Positions 8,503-17,356 of a stretch of DNA of 36,870 bases are shown here, piece after piece. How positions within the stretch are numbered: position 1 is the stretch's first letter; every line of letters starts with the position of its first letter. The stretch is from NCBI GenBank assembly GCA_014695255.1, contig JACJNX010000133.1, positions 1-36,870 on the forward strand. Reading direction: 5' to 3'. Source of the stretch: Cyanobacteria bacterium FACHB-63. Its GTDB lineage: Bacteria; Cyanobacteriota; Cyanobacteriia; Leptolyngbyales; Leptolyngbyaceae. Position numbers and translations under genes: made by a program. The notes under the pieces are model-generated. The model had not been told where the DNA came from. It saw only the letters and a program-made list of their open reading frames with translations, and ran no database searches.

Positions 8503-10125
8503 GTGAAAACAAATTCTTCTATCAGATGTTTCTTCATTCTGGTTCTCAGTTTGATAGGTTGGAGCCTATCCAATCCAATTCAAAGTCATGCACAAACCGC
8601 CCCGATCTCAAAACCGTCGCCTATTAAGCCGAGCGCTCCACCCGTCCGAGTGAACCCGGTTTCTTCCCAGCAAGAGGTCGCAAAGCAGCAGGTCTCCATC
8701 ACATTGCCAGAGCTGATCACCTTGGTTCTACAAGGGAACCGAACCCTGCGGAACCAGACTTTGCAGCGTCTTGTCCAGCGTCAGGAACTGAGGGCTGCGG
8801 AACAAAAGTTTGATCCCCGAATTACGCCTGCTCTCTCGGCGGGCATCGCTCAAAGTTTGTCTTCAGCCTCCGTTAGTGGAGATTTGGACACTCCTTTTGG
8901 GGTGAGTGGGGGAGTGACTGGGCGGAGTAGACAGACGACCTTGATCCGGGGAGCCGCTGTGGGGGCATCTCTACTAACGCCCGCAGGAACCAATCTGGGG
9001 CTTATCGTTGATCCGCTTTCAGATGGGCAACCGCTCAGTTTTCGGGTCAGCCAACCCTTGATGCGAGGATCAGGTACCGCAGTCAATCAAGCTTCTATCA
9101 ACCAAGCTCGTTTAACGAATAGCCAAGATCAACTGCTGCTTCAAGAGCAGGTCATTAATATCATTACGACTTCAACGACCCGGTATACCGCCCTGATTCA
9201 GGCTCAACAAGCGGTTCGCATTCAAGAAATGGCGCTAGAGCGCCGCCGTCGTCAGCTCGAAATCTTGCAGGCGCTGGTGAAAGCCGGACGACGAGCGCCT
9301 GTGGAGTTATTTGATACAGAGCGAGCGATCGCAGATGCCGAGCGTGACTTAATCGTCGCACAAAATCTGTTAGCTCAAGCGAATACGAACATTCTCAACC
9401 TGATCGGCACAGATCGATCTCTCCAATTTATTGCTTCGGGAGAAACCGTACAGAAATTATTTCAGACGGCGCTTCAGCAGATGCAGCGGTATGACTTAGA
9501 GAGATTGATTCAGACTGCCTATCAGATACGTCCAGATTACTTACGCGCTCAGTTTGATATTGATATTCAAAAGCTCAATCGATTGGTCGCGAAGGATAAT
9601 TTGCGATGGCAATTAGATGTTCAGGTGAATGGGAATCTGGGTGACTTTTCCCAGGGTACAGTTGGTTTGGTGGCGACAAGAACCTTTCCAGAGCCGCTTC
9701 TTGAGACCGATCGAGTTCAAAGTGAAGTAGGGGTTCAGCAGGCAGAAAATAGTCTGGCTCAAGTGCGAGAGACAATTAGGAATGATGTTACGACTCGCTT
9801 AGGAGATGTGCGATCAAATTTAGCTCGGGTACAAGCTGCTAGGCAAGCAACTGAAAATGCTCAACGTCAACTTGAGGCTGATCGGGTCAGATTTAGTCGC
9901 GGGATCGGCGGAGTCAGCATTTTTCAAGTGATTAGTCAGGAGCAGAATTTAGTGGATGCACAGAATGCTCAATTACAGGCGGAAATCGCCTTTCTCAATA
10001 GTAGTGCTGAACTTGATCAAACAGTTGGAATTACGTTGGAAAGTTGGAAAGCCCAAATAGAGAGTAGTCGTGTGCTCAAGGAAGATGGGCTGGGTAAAGA
10101 CCGTCTTACTCCGGTTAAAAATTAA
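8503..10125 (+). CDS. TolC-like outer membrane efflux protein
   Basis: This outer-membrane factor of about 540 residues would form the exit duct for the preceding adaptor and permease. I choose the GTG at 8503, because a GAGAGG site lies seven bases upstream and the product then begins with a normal signal peptide (VKTNSSIRC, hydrophobic core FFILVLSLIGW, probable cleavage after SHA). A TTG at 8458 would spoil the signal peptide. Pro-rich sequence follows, then two OEP repeats with long helices: about 80..290, including VSQPLMRGSGTAVNQASI, and about 320..520, including ARQATENAQRQLEADRVRFS and GGVSIFQVISQEQNLVDAQ. The gene starts 47 bases after the permease stop, consistent with one transcript. 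Confidence 0.88.
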   Translation: MKTNSSIRCFFILVLSLIGWSLSNPIQSHAQTAPISKPSPIKPSAPPVRVNPVSSQQEVAKQQVSITLPELITLVLQGNRTLRNQTLQRLVQRQELRAAEQKFDPRITPALSAGIAQSLSSASVSGDLDTPFGVSGGVTGRSRQTTLIRGAAVGASLLTPAGTNLGLIVDPLSDGQPLSFRVSQPLMRGSGTAVNQASINQARLTNSQDQLLLQEQVINIITTSTTRYTALIQAQQAVRIQEMALERRRRQLEILQALVKAGRRAPVELFDTERAIADAERDLIVAQNLLAQANTNILNLIGTDRSLQFIASGETVQKLFQTALQQMQRYDLERLIQTAYQIRPDYLRAQFDIDIQKLNRLVAKDNLRWQLDVQVNGNLGDFSQGTVGLVATRTFPEPLLETDRVQSEVGVQQAENSLAQVRETIRNDVTTRLGDVRSNLARVQAARQATENAQRQLEADRVRFSRGIGGVSIFQVISQEQNLVDAQNAQLQAEIAFLNSSAELDQTVGITLESWKAQIESSRVLKEDGLGKDRLTPVKN

Positions 10126-10190
10126 GCTGATTATTACTGAGACTATACGCCTTTACCTCCTTTTAATCCCTAAATCGGGAGTACACTGAC

Positions 10191-11348
10191 ATGAAGACAG
10201 ATCTACCAGCGGTTGACTTAACCGATCAAGTGGCAGTAGTAACGGGTGGTAGTCGCGGGTTAGGTCAGGTCTACGCGATCGGTCTTGCCGCAGCGGGTGC
10301 GTCCGTCGCAATTATTGCCCGATCTGCCGATCAACTTGAGGAGACTGTTGCATTGATTGCTCAAAGCGGTGGCAGGGCGGTTGCATATATTGCAGATGTT
10401 ACGGAGCAACGTTCGATGGAGCAGGCTGCACAGCAGATTGAAACACAGCTTGGACGTGTGGACTTATTGATTAATAATGCAGGAATCTTTCCTCCTTTCG
10501 GTCCAATCTGGGAGGTTGATCCTGAGGACTGGTGGCGCAATTTAGAAGTGAACGTACGAGAAGCCTTGCTGGTGACGTGATCTTTCTTGCCCATGATGAT
10601 TACTCGAAGACAAGGAAGGATTATTAATATTGCTAGTGAGGCCGGCTTAGGAGGTAAAGCATATCTCTCACCTTGTGTATTGAGTAAGACTGCTTTAATT
10701 CGGTTGAGTGAGAACGTAGCACTTGAGACAGAAGTATATGGCGTTTGCGTGTTTGCGATTTGTCCGGGAGCCGTGCAGACGAATATGACCGATGCAAGAT
10801 TTTCTGCCGAGGGCCAAAAATGGATTCCCTGGTGCCAAGAAATCTTTGAAAACGGTCTGGACGTACCACCAGATTTAGCCCTGAAGCTGGTTCTCCAGTT
10901 AGCTTCTGGTGAATATGATGAATTATCCGGGCGACATATATCAGTAAGAGATGACTTGAGTAAGATGCGGCAGCGCTGTCAGGAAATCAAAGAAAATCGT
11001 CTATATCAACTTGGATTGCACCGATTAAATTTGAGTCAAGAACTAGAGCCTTTCATTTTAGTCGGTCAGCGCTATATATTAGTCGAGATCAATGACTGGT
11101 CTCAGCCGTTTCTTGAACATCGTCAAGCGCTTCCCTTTCTAGAGAAAGATGGCATGTACTGGGGAATACCCCCAGACGATAAAACTTCCATTCGGGAATT
11201 AGAACGGATGCGTCATGAGGGAGCTAGTGCGATCGTCTTTGGCTGGTCTGCTTTCTGGTGGCTAGATTACTATGCTGACTCCGATCGATACTTGCGTTCT
11301 AGGTTTAGATGCGTTTTAGAGAATGAAGGGTTCGTTGTGTTGATTTGA
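10191..11348 (+). pseudogene. short-chain dehydrogenase fused to the shared C-terminal domain, with in-frame TGA
   Basis: The frame is continuous from 10191 to 11348 apart from one TGA at 10578..10580. The first part has the Rossmann motif TGGSRGLG (residues 18..25) and NNAG. After the stop it continues SFLPMMITRRQGRIINIASE with the catalytic Ser. The active-site YxxxK motif reads CVLSK, where relatives have YVLSK, so the catalytic Tyr is lost as well. The last 100 or so codons (about 11050..11345) are a separate domain, with LPFLEKDGMYWG, then IRELERMRHEGAS and AFWWLDYY, also found on three GT2 proteins next door. Two independent defects argue for a pseudogene. A sequencing error at the TGA is possible but would not explain the Cys. 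Confidence 0.8.
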
Positions 11349-11395
11349 AGTGACAGAGTTGTTTTGTTTTGGATACTGATTGCTGGCTTAACATC

Positions 11396-12607
11396 TCACA
11401 GATGCAGAGGGTGCTCCAGATTAAATACCATAAGACAACTATTCCTTAAGATACAAGGGAAGTTAGTGTTCAAATGATCCCGGAACTCAGCAAAATAGTC
11501 AAACCACCAAAAGGCTGTCCATCCAATGACGAGAAAGCTAGCTCCCTCATGGCGCATCCGTTCTAATTCCCGAATGGCAGTTTGGCTATCTAGAGGTGCT
11601 CCCCAGTATTCACCCGCTTGTTCAAGAAAAGGTAAAACCTGAAAATCTGGTCGCTTCTCGCACCCCCACTGATTTTCATCGATTAGAATGAATTGCTTTC
11701 CAGAAGCGGTGATGCTTGTCAGATCTTGAAGTGCCACTTGGAGCCGTTCAGACCAACTCAAATTTAGTTGAGGAACAAGTTGAGCCGTCAACTCACTGCG
11801 ACGCATACTGATATGTAGTAGCCGTTCTGATAGCCACTGACGATAGCTAGCATCTGCTGCGCGGGGAGACTCTAGCAAATAAGCGATCGCGTCAGTGCGC
11901 TCAGCCATCGTTGCAAGGGGTCCTGTTCCTCCGGATGCGAAACGGGTATAACTATCTCGTTCAGTGTGAATTCGGACTTGACTAAGAACCTCTGGAATAA
12001 AAACAATGTTGTGGTGTGCTGCGAGGCGTAGGTAAAGATTCAGATCGGTCGAGTGATTAGAGTGGACAGGATCGAATGCTCCAACTGCTGATAGAGCTTC
12101 AGCTCTATACATCACGCTTGGAACATAGAGCACCCAATTTCGCCCAGCAACAATTTCATGCAAATAATCTAGCCCAGTGATCAATCCTTCAGGTGGCGGA
12201 TCGTTAGGTAGCGGTACCGACATTCCCTTGCTGTCAATTCCTTTGGCTCCAGCGACCGAGAACGCAGCAAGTGGATGATTGTCTAATGCTAGAACAGACT
12301 GACGAAGGAAGCCGGGAAGGAGCGTATCATCATCCGGCAAGGTCGTGAGATAGGGACTGGAGTTCAGTTCAATTGCACGAGCAAAATTGCGGAAAATCCC
12401 AATATTCGTTTCATTACGGACGTAAGTGATTCGCGAATCAGCAAATGAATGTACGACTGCTTCTGTATCATCGGTAGAAGCATTGTCGAGTACGATGACC
12501 TGGAAATCCGTATAGTCCTGTTCGAGTACACTCTTAAGGCTAATCTTTAATAGATCAGAACGATTATAGGTTGGAATCGCGATCGTAACTTGAGCGATAG
12601 AGGTCAT
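11396..12607 (-). CDS. GT2 glycosyltransferase with shared C-terminal domain (copy C)
   Basis: This protein has 403 residues. The N-terminal part (about 1..230) is a GT-A family 2 glycosyltransferase: the nucleotide-sugar fold begins VTIAIPTYNRSDLLKISLKS, continues FQVIVLDNASTDDTE, and has an acidic metal-binding motif LPDDDTLLPGF. It should transfer a sugar from a nucleotide donor to an unknown acceptor in the cytoplasm. Residues from about 300 on form the domain shared with the SDR and two other GT2 proteins here (ILIDENQWG, then YWGAPLDSQTAIRELERMRH and AFWWFDYF). It is the last gene of the minus-strand operon, 24 bases after copy B, and ends 47 bases from the convergent SDR gene. Donor and acceptor cannot be deduced. 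Confidence 0.85.
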   Translation of the reverse strand: MTSIAQVTIAIPTYNRSDLLKISLKSVLEQDYTDFQVIVLDNASTDDTEAVVHSFADSRITYVRNETNIGIFRNFARAIELNSSPYLTTLPDDDTLLPGFLRQSVLALDNHPLAAFSVAGAKGIDSKGMSVPLPNDPPPEGLITGLDYLHEIVAGRNWVLYVPSVMYRAEALSAVGAFDPVHSNHSTDLNLYLRLAAHHNIVFIPEVLSQVRIHTERDSYTRFASGGTGPLATMAERTDAIAYLLESPRAADASYRQWLSERLLHISMRRSELTAQLVPQLNLSWSERLQVALQDLTSITASGKQFILIDENQWGCEKRPDFQVLPFLEQAGEYWGAPLDSQTAIRELERMRHEGASFLVIGWTAFWWFDYFAEFRDHLNTNFPCILRNSCLMVFNLEHPLHL

Positions 12608-12631
12608 ATTGTTGAACTTCCTTCTCTTAAC

Positions 12632-13774
12632 TCATAAATTTGGGTCAGCTGCCAACTGTAGCTCAAAGACGATGAGGTTTTCGTTGTCTAGAACGCAGCG
12701 AAATCTAGAACGCAAATAGTGATTGAATTCAGTGTAGTACTCCAACCACCAGAAGGCTGGATACCCAAAAACGATGAAGTTTATCTCTGCCGTGTGTAAC
12801 CGCTCAAATTCCTGGATTGCGATCGCATCATTGCTAGGCGCTCCCCAATATAGTCCATTTCTTTCTAAAAAAGGAATGGATTGACAATGCTCCAAGAGTT
12901 GACCAGATCCCCACTCGTCCATATCGACTAAGATGTAAGCCTGTCCGGGTGGAACTAGAGACTGCAATTGATGTCCTACATCAACTAGGTGCTGTAGATA
13001 GGTGCGTTCAGCGTCCTCCCAGCTATCAGAATGCTCTTCGACTTGAATTCCTTGTTGCTGCAAATACTCGCGTAGAGCGGTGACATGATGACCATGTTGA
13101 TCAAGCTGCCATCTAAAACTGTGCTTTTTAGTTCCATTGTTACCGTGGATCCGATATAAACCTTGATAGTCAGTAATTCGCTTAATGCTTCCAAATAAAG
13201 GAACCAGACAAATCAGGTAGGAATCTGCATAAAAACGGTAAGGCACTTCGGGTAGCGGTAACACCTTTTCTAAATAACGGCGCGACCAAGCATTGCCACT
13301 GGTAGGGCATGACACAGTATCTTCAACAAAAAGTTTAAGATTCAACTCACGAAAGCCCTCTTCTGGTAAAGGTTTCTCAGGAATCAACTTCTGCAACATT
13401 TTGCCATCCCTATCGATCACCTGCAAGGGCCAATGGACTTTTGCAACATCTGGCTCATAAAACAATTCCGTTGCCCTTTCGATCGCACTAGGGAGCAAAA
13501 TATCATCTGCATCCAAGAAGCAAATGATTTCACCCTGGCTGGCAGCAAAACCAGCGTTGAATGCAGAACCTTGTCCACCATTCTCCTTCAAGATAGAAAG
13601 GATTGCTTTTCCATAACTAGCGATGATTTGCTCTGACCCGTCAGTAGAGCCATCATCAACCACAATCACTTCTAAGGGCTGGTAGCTCTGATTTAATGCA
13701 CTCTCTATCGCCTGCGATAGAAAGTCTCTGTAGTTATAGTTGTTGATGATAATGCTCGCCAAAGGTTTACTCAT
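12632..13774 (-). CDS. GT2 glycosyltransferase with shared C-terminal domain (copy B)
   Basis: This 380-residue protein opens with a standard GT2 domain: ASIIINNYNYRDFLSQAIES, then LEVIVVDDGSTDGSEQIIAS and the DxD-type motif CFLDADDILLP. An acceptor-side region follows up to about residue 250. From about residue 275 the shared domain appears: YILVDMDEWGSG, IPFLERNGLYWGAPSND, AIQEFERLH, AFWWLEYYTEF, then LRSRFRCVLDNENLIVFEL. Its start overlaps the stop of copy A (ATGA), so the two are probably translationally coupled. The acceptor is unknown. Confidence 0.87.
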   Translation of the reverse strand: MSKPLASIIINNYNYRDFLSQAIESALNQSYQPLEVIVVDDGSTDGSEQIIASYGKAILSILKENGGQGSAFNAGFAASQGEIICFLDADDILLPSAIERATELFYEPDVAKVHWPLQVIDRDGKMLQKLIPEKPLPEEGFRELNLKLFVEDTVSCPTSGNAWSRRYLEKVLPLPEVPYRFYADSYLICLVPLFGSIKRITDYQGLYRIHGNNGTKKHSFRWQLDQHGHHVTALREYLQQQGIQVEEHSDSWEDAERTYLQHLVDVGHQLQSLVPPGQAYILVDMDEWGSGQLLEHCQSIPFLERNGLYWGAPSNDAIAIQEFERLHTAEINFIVFGYPAFWWLEYYTEFNHYLRSRFRCVLDNENLIVFELQLAADPNL

Positions 13775-14949
13775 GGCCGTAAATTAAATGCAATTAAATG
13801 GTCGTTCTTCAACAAGTAAGGAAAGCTTTGCTGCAAATAGTCATAAAATCTGACGTAGTAATCAAACCACCAGAAAGCTGGCCACAAGAAAACGATCGCA
13901 GATGCCCCAGTTTGACGTAAACGCTCAAATTCTCGAATTGCGATTTCGTCATCTGCGGGTGCGCCCCAGTATTGTCCATGATGTTCTAGGAAAGGAATCG
14001 TTTTAAAACCTTGAATGATTTCGTTGCCATGCAAGCAGTCTTCATCGACGAGAATGAATGATTCTTGTGGCGATATCAGTCGCTTGAGTGCTTCTCTAAT
14101 CTCATACAGATAACCGATATGATTTCGTTCTTCTGCAAAACTCAAATCAGCGTACAGTGAAATCAAGTTCCACTTTTTCTGGATCTGATCTAATTCTCTA
14201 GCAGCTTGTTGGAGATCCCATCTTTGAAAGAAGAAGGCAAGATCCTCCTGGCTCGGAGGATAAGGATGCCAGAAATGAACAACAGACTCTGGCTCAAACA
14301 CGATCGACGCATTGGCAGCATGTAAAGCCAAGCTAGAGTCAATCCAATCAAAGAACACAACATTAGAATCAAACGGCATGACTCGATCAAAAACACTACG
14401 ACGGAAAAGCTGACAGTGAGCCTCTCCAGACAGATTGATGGCTCGTCGGTGAGATCCTTGATCGAGTTGTAGATCGCCCGTAGACGACATAAATTCTAAC
14501 TTGATGCCATCTTCTGTCTGGACTTCACGAATGCTACCTAGATGAGAATCCCAATGAACTTGAGTTGCGCCCAAACGACCTTCGATAATTCGAGGAATCG
14601 CTACATCAGCAGGATGTTCTTCACAAGCCTGAAGCAACGAAGACAGCCAACCTTCCTCTACTAGAACGTCGTTCTCAATGAAGCAGAAGAAGTCAACGTT
14701 CGGGTCGGCTTCCTGAATCACCAGGGTCTTCGACTGATTCGGCATTAAGTACTGATCCGTGTGAATGACTCTAACGCTGCTACGCCCCTCAAGTAACGGT
14801 TCGATTTGCTGCCAGTAAACTTTAGGTGTATTACAGTCGATCACAATCAAATTAAAAGGGATGCGTGTGTAATCAAAGATTCGCTGCAATGATTCAGCGG
14901 CTAAAGAGAACTGTTCGCGTGGGAAGAATCCAATGGTAACGGCTGGCAT
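13771..14949 (-). CDS. GT2-like glycosyltransferase with shared C-terminal domain (copy A)
   Basis: The protein has about 392 residues. I start at the ATG at 14949 (MPAVTIGFF) because a GGAG site lies eight bases before it; upstream ATG and TTG codons fit less well. The GT-A fold is more divergent than in the two neighbours: VTIGFFPREQFSLAAESLQR, FNLIVIDCNTPKVYW and the acidic motif CFIENDVLVEEGWL. The C-terminal third is the shared domain (FILVDEDCLHGNE, IPFLEHHGQYWGAPADDEIA, REFERLRQTGAS, AFWWFDYYVRF). It overlaps copy B by four bases and follows a GT-B-like gene. It probably works on the same glycan as the rest of the operon. Confidence 0.8.
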   Translation of the reverse strand: MPAVTIGFFPREQFSLAAESLQRIFDYTRIPFNLIVIDCNTPKVYWQQIEPLLEGRSSVRVIHTDQYLMPNQSKTLVIQEADPNVDFFCFIENDVLVEEGWLSSLLQACEEHPADVAIPRIIEGRLGATQVHWDSHLGSIREVQTEDGIKLEFMSSTGDLQLDQGSHRRAINLSGEAHCQLFRRSVFDRVMPFDSNVVFFDWIDSSLALHAANASIVFEPESVVHFWHPYPPSQEDLAFFFQRWDLQQAARELDQIQKKWNLISLYADLSFAEERNHIGYLYEIREALKRLISPQESFILVDEDCLHGNEIIQGFKTIPFLEHHGQYWGAPADDEIAIREFERLRQTGASAIVFLWPAFWWFDYYVRFYDYLQQSFPYLLKNDHLIAFNLRP

Positions 14950-14979
14950 AATCATCGCTCCGAGAATGAACAAAGATGT

Positions 14980-16125
14980 TTAATTTATGGCTGCTTCTAG
15001 TAGCACCGACAAAACCTTGCCTGAGTCAAAATATTCTTCTGCTAGTTTTCGTGCTGCTTTCTGATGCCGCTCATAGTCAGCATTAATGGCATGAATTCCT
15101 TCAATTGCTTCAGAGAGGTTGCGAAAGGTGAAAATTCCTTCTCCGATCGGCAAGGAATCCGCTTGTCCGGTGTCTTGAACCAAAATTGGTCTACCTGAAG
15201 CGAGGTAACAGGCGCTACGATCGCTAAACCAGCCCGTTCGCATTGCCACGTATCCCTGTTTTGCCACCGCAAACTCTGCCCGTGATCGCTGAACAAATTG
15301 TGCGTATCCTTGAGGTGTGAAGGTACTTTTCCAACCTGAAATTACCTGCCAGTCGTGATCAAGCAGTTGCTCTGGAACAGAGTGAGGTCCGGTTAGGGCG
15401 ATTAGAAAAGACTGTTTTGTCAGCTTGGGTAGATGAATAAACTTTGGAAATTCTTTGTCTTTATTGCCATACTGATGCCCACAATAGGTTACTTCTGCAT
15501 AGCTCCGCCACTGCATGACGGTAGTAAAATCAGAAGAATTTACATCATCTACGGCCGTCCAACTGGGAAGAAAGACGGGTGGTAAAAGGCGTAGCCATTC
15601 ATAGCCTCCTATCGGAACGCTACATTTTTCTGTCCCAACGCACTGTCCTACCGTGAAGACACGATCGCACTGAGCTAGGGTTTCGACTAATTCTTGATCG
15701 GCATTCATCAGTCGAATTTGAGTGAAGCCTGGATCAGAATCAATATAAATTCGCCGTTTCGGTCTGAGATACTCTTCTCGCCACAGGGTTATAGGAGATC
15801 CACGAACAATTAGTAGATCGGCTTGAGTACATGCCTCTAAAAAATCAGACAAGGGCATCCCCAAAGATTGTTCTCCAGCCCGATAGATCCACTGCGCCTC
15901 AAAGCCAATCGAAGCGAGACAGTCCCGAAGATAAGTTGTTGGATAGTTCAGTTCTGTTGTCATCTGTTGTCTTTCCCAGTCATAGACCCAGGATTCTAGA
16001 CCACAGTCCTCTACGTATATTACCTCATGCCCTAGTGCTTGAAGTCCTAACAGGTATTGCATATCGACCCAAGCATGTCCTCCAACTGGAAAACGACCAA
16101 TACTGCCTGCAAACACGATTCTCAT
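14980..16125 (-). CDS. GT-B-like glycosyltransferase paralogue 1
   Basis: This 381-residue protein is one of three paralogues in a row. The N-terminal Rossmann half begins MRIVFAGSIGRFPVGGHAWV, then MQYLLGLQALGHEVIYVED, as in GT-B glycosyltransferases that move toward the acceptor side. The C-terminal half holds the most conserved block, FAVAKQGYVAMRTGWFSDRS followed by ACYLASGRPILVQDTG, in the place where GT4 enzymes bind the nucleotide sugar. A helical tail follows (AARKLAEEYFDSGKVLSVLL). The start ATG at 16125 is close behind paralogue 2 (14 bases). I cannot assign a CAZy family or a sugar. Confidence 0.72.
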   Translation of the reverse strand: MRIVFAGSIGRFPVGGHAWVDMQYLLGLQALGHEVIYVEDCGLESWVYDWERQQMTTELNYPTTYLRDCLASIGFEAQWIYRAGEQSLGMPLSDFLEACTQADLLIVRGSPITLWREEYLRPKRRIYIDSDPGFTQIRLMNADQELVETLAQCDRVFTVGQCVGTEKCSVPIGGYEWLRLLPPVFLPSWTAVDDVNSSDFTTVMQWRSYAEVTYCGHQYGNKDKEFPKFIHLPKLTKQSFLIALTGPHSVPEQLLDHDWQVISGWKSTFTPQGYAQFVQRSRAEFAVAKQGYVAMRTGWFSDRSACYLASGRPILVQDTGQADSLPIGEGIFTFRNLSEAIEGIHAINADYERHQKAARKLAEEYFDSGKVLSVLLEAAIN

Positions 16126-16139
16126 AGCTCATACTCCAT

Positions 16140-17312
16140 CTAGGAAAGGCTGTAGGAAGAGGTGGGCGGATCAAAATGATGCTCTAGCAGTCTTGGCAAC
16201 ACAACCTTGTAGCTAAAGATTTGTTCAGCAACTTCACGCGCAGCACAACAATGCTCTGGGTAAGCCGCACTAACTTGCTCGATCTGTTCTACAGCTTCCT
16301 TCAGGGATGAAAATGCGAACACTCCCCGACCCGTTGGCAACCAATCACTGAATCCTGTGTCTTGCAAAATTACAGGACGACCAGCAGCAAGGTAGCAGAC
16401 ACTACGATCGCTAAACCAGCCGCTCCGAGTTTTGACATAGGCGTTTTTAGCGACACTAAATTCGCCCTTTGATCGCATGATATAAGACTGATAGGTTTCA
16501 AAGTCATAACTGTCTTGGCTATCGCGAACAAACCATCCAGCAGACTTTAGATGTTCTAGCTCTGCTGAATTCGCCCCAGAAAGACTGAGTTCTAAGCGTT
16601 GCGAAGTCCGGCTAGGTAGGTGAATAATTTTTAGGAATTCTTCACGTTTTTGACCGTAGTATTCTCCTTGATAGATTACTCCTCCATAGGCTTTCCAATT
16701 GGCAATCGTTGTAAACGGATGAGTTTCTCGATCGGCAAGACTCACGCGATTAGATGACCAAATCTCTGGGACAACCGGGGGAACTGTAGGTATCCAGTTC
16801 TCTCCATGAGTCGGAATCGAACAACTGGGCTGACCGAGATTGACCCCATAACTAAATCGAATGTGGTATTCTTCTCGTCCCTCGCTAGCAAATTCACCTG
16901 CTTGCGTAAACAAAGGATCCATGTCAATCAAAGCAAGACATCGACATAAACGAAACTCGGGTAACCAGCAGACCCCGCCAATGTTGAGCAATAGGTCGGC
17001 TGTTTTTAAGGCTTGCTTAATGCGATGCCAATCTAAACCATAGGCCATGCCAGAATTTCGATCGATGTAGCCGAGCGAGACTTGCAAACCGAAGCGCCTG
17101 ATCAATGCTTGTACCGCTTGAATTCCCACTGTTGGGTCTTCGCTGTAAGCTTGCAGATGTGGATTGTAACAAGACTGAGACCAACCGCTTTCTTCTAAAT
17201 AGACAACTTGATAGCCGAGCTGCGATAACCCTAGCACGTAGTGGAAAAACGCGAGGAGATTACCCGCAACCGGATGCCGAACCATGTACCCACAAACAAC
17301 AATATGTGCCAT
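16140..17312 (-). CDS. GT-B-like glycosyltransferase paralogue 2
   Basis: This 390-residue paralogue of its two neighbours begins MAHIVVCGYMVRHPVAGNLL, then FFHYVLGLSQLGYQVVYLEE. The conserved C-terminal block reads FSVAKNAYVKTRSGWFSDRS, then VCYLAAGRPVILQDTGFSD and LPTGRGVFAFSSLKEAVEQI. The spacing of these blocks is the same as in paralogues 1 and 3, so all three probably share fold and general reaction but may differ in linkage or acceptor. It lies in the middle of the operon with short spacers on both sides. Confidence 0.72.
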   Translation of the reverse strand: MAHIVVCGYMVRHPVAGNLLAFFHYVLGLSQLGYQVVYLEESGWSQSCYNPHLQAYSEDPTVGIQAVQALIRRFGLQVSLGYIDRNSGMAYGLDWHRIKQALKTADLLLNIGGVCWLPEFRLCRCLALIDMDPLFTQAGEFASEGREEYHIRFSYGVNLGQPSCSIPTHGENWIPTVPPVVPEIWSSNRVSLADRETHPFTTIANWKAYGGVIYQGEYYGQKREEFLKIIHLPSRTSQRLELSLSGANSAELEHLKSAGWFVRDSQDSYDFETYQSYIMRSKGEFSVAKNAYVKTRSGWFSDRSVCYLAAGRPVILQDTGFSDWLPTGRGVFAFSSLKEAVEQIEQVSAAYPEHCCAAREVAEQIFSYKVVLPRLLEHHFDPPTSSYSLS

Positions 17313-17356
17313 ATATTATTAAGTAGTGAGAATCCCTACCCCAATTTGAGCATCAA

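Noticed and set aside
10578-10580. TGA as selenocysteine or programmed readthrough in the SDR gene
   Set aside because: Nothing marks a recoding site, the residue is not at a catalytic position, and the separate loss of the catalytic Tyr fits plain decay.
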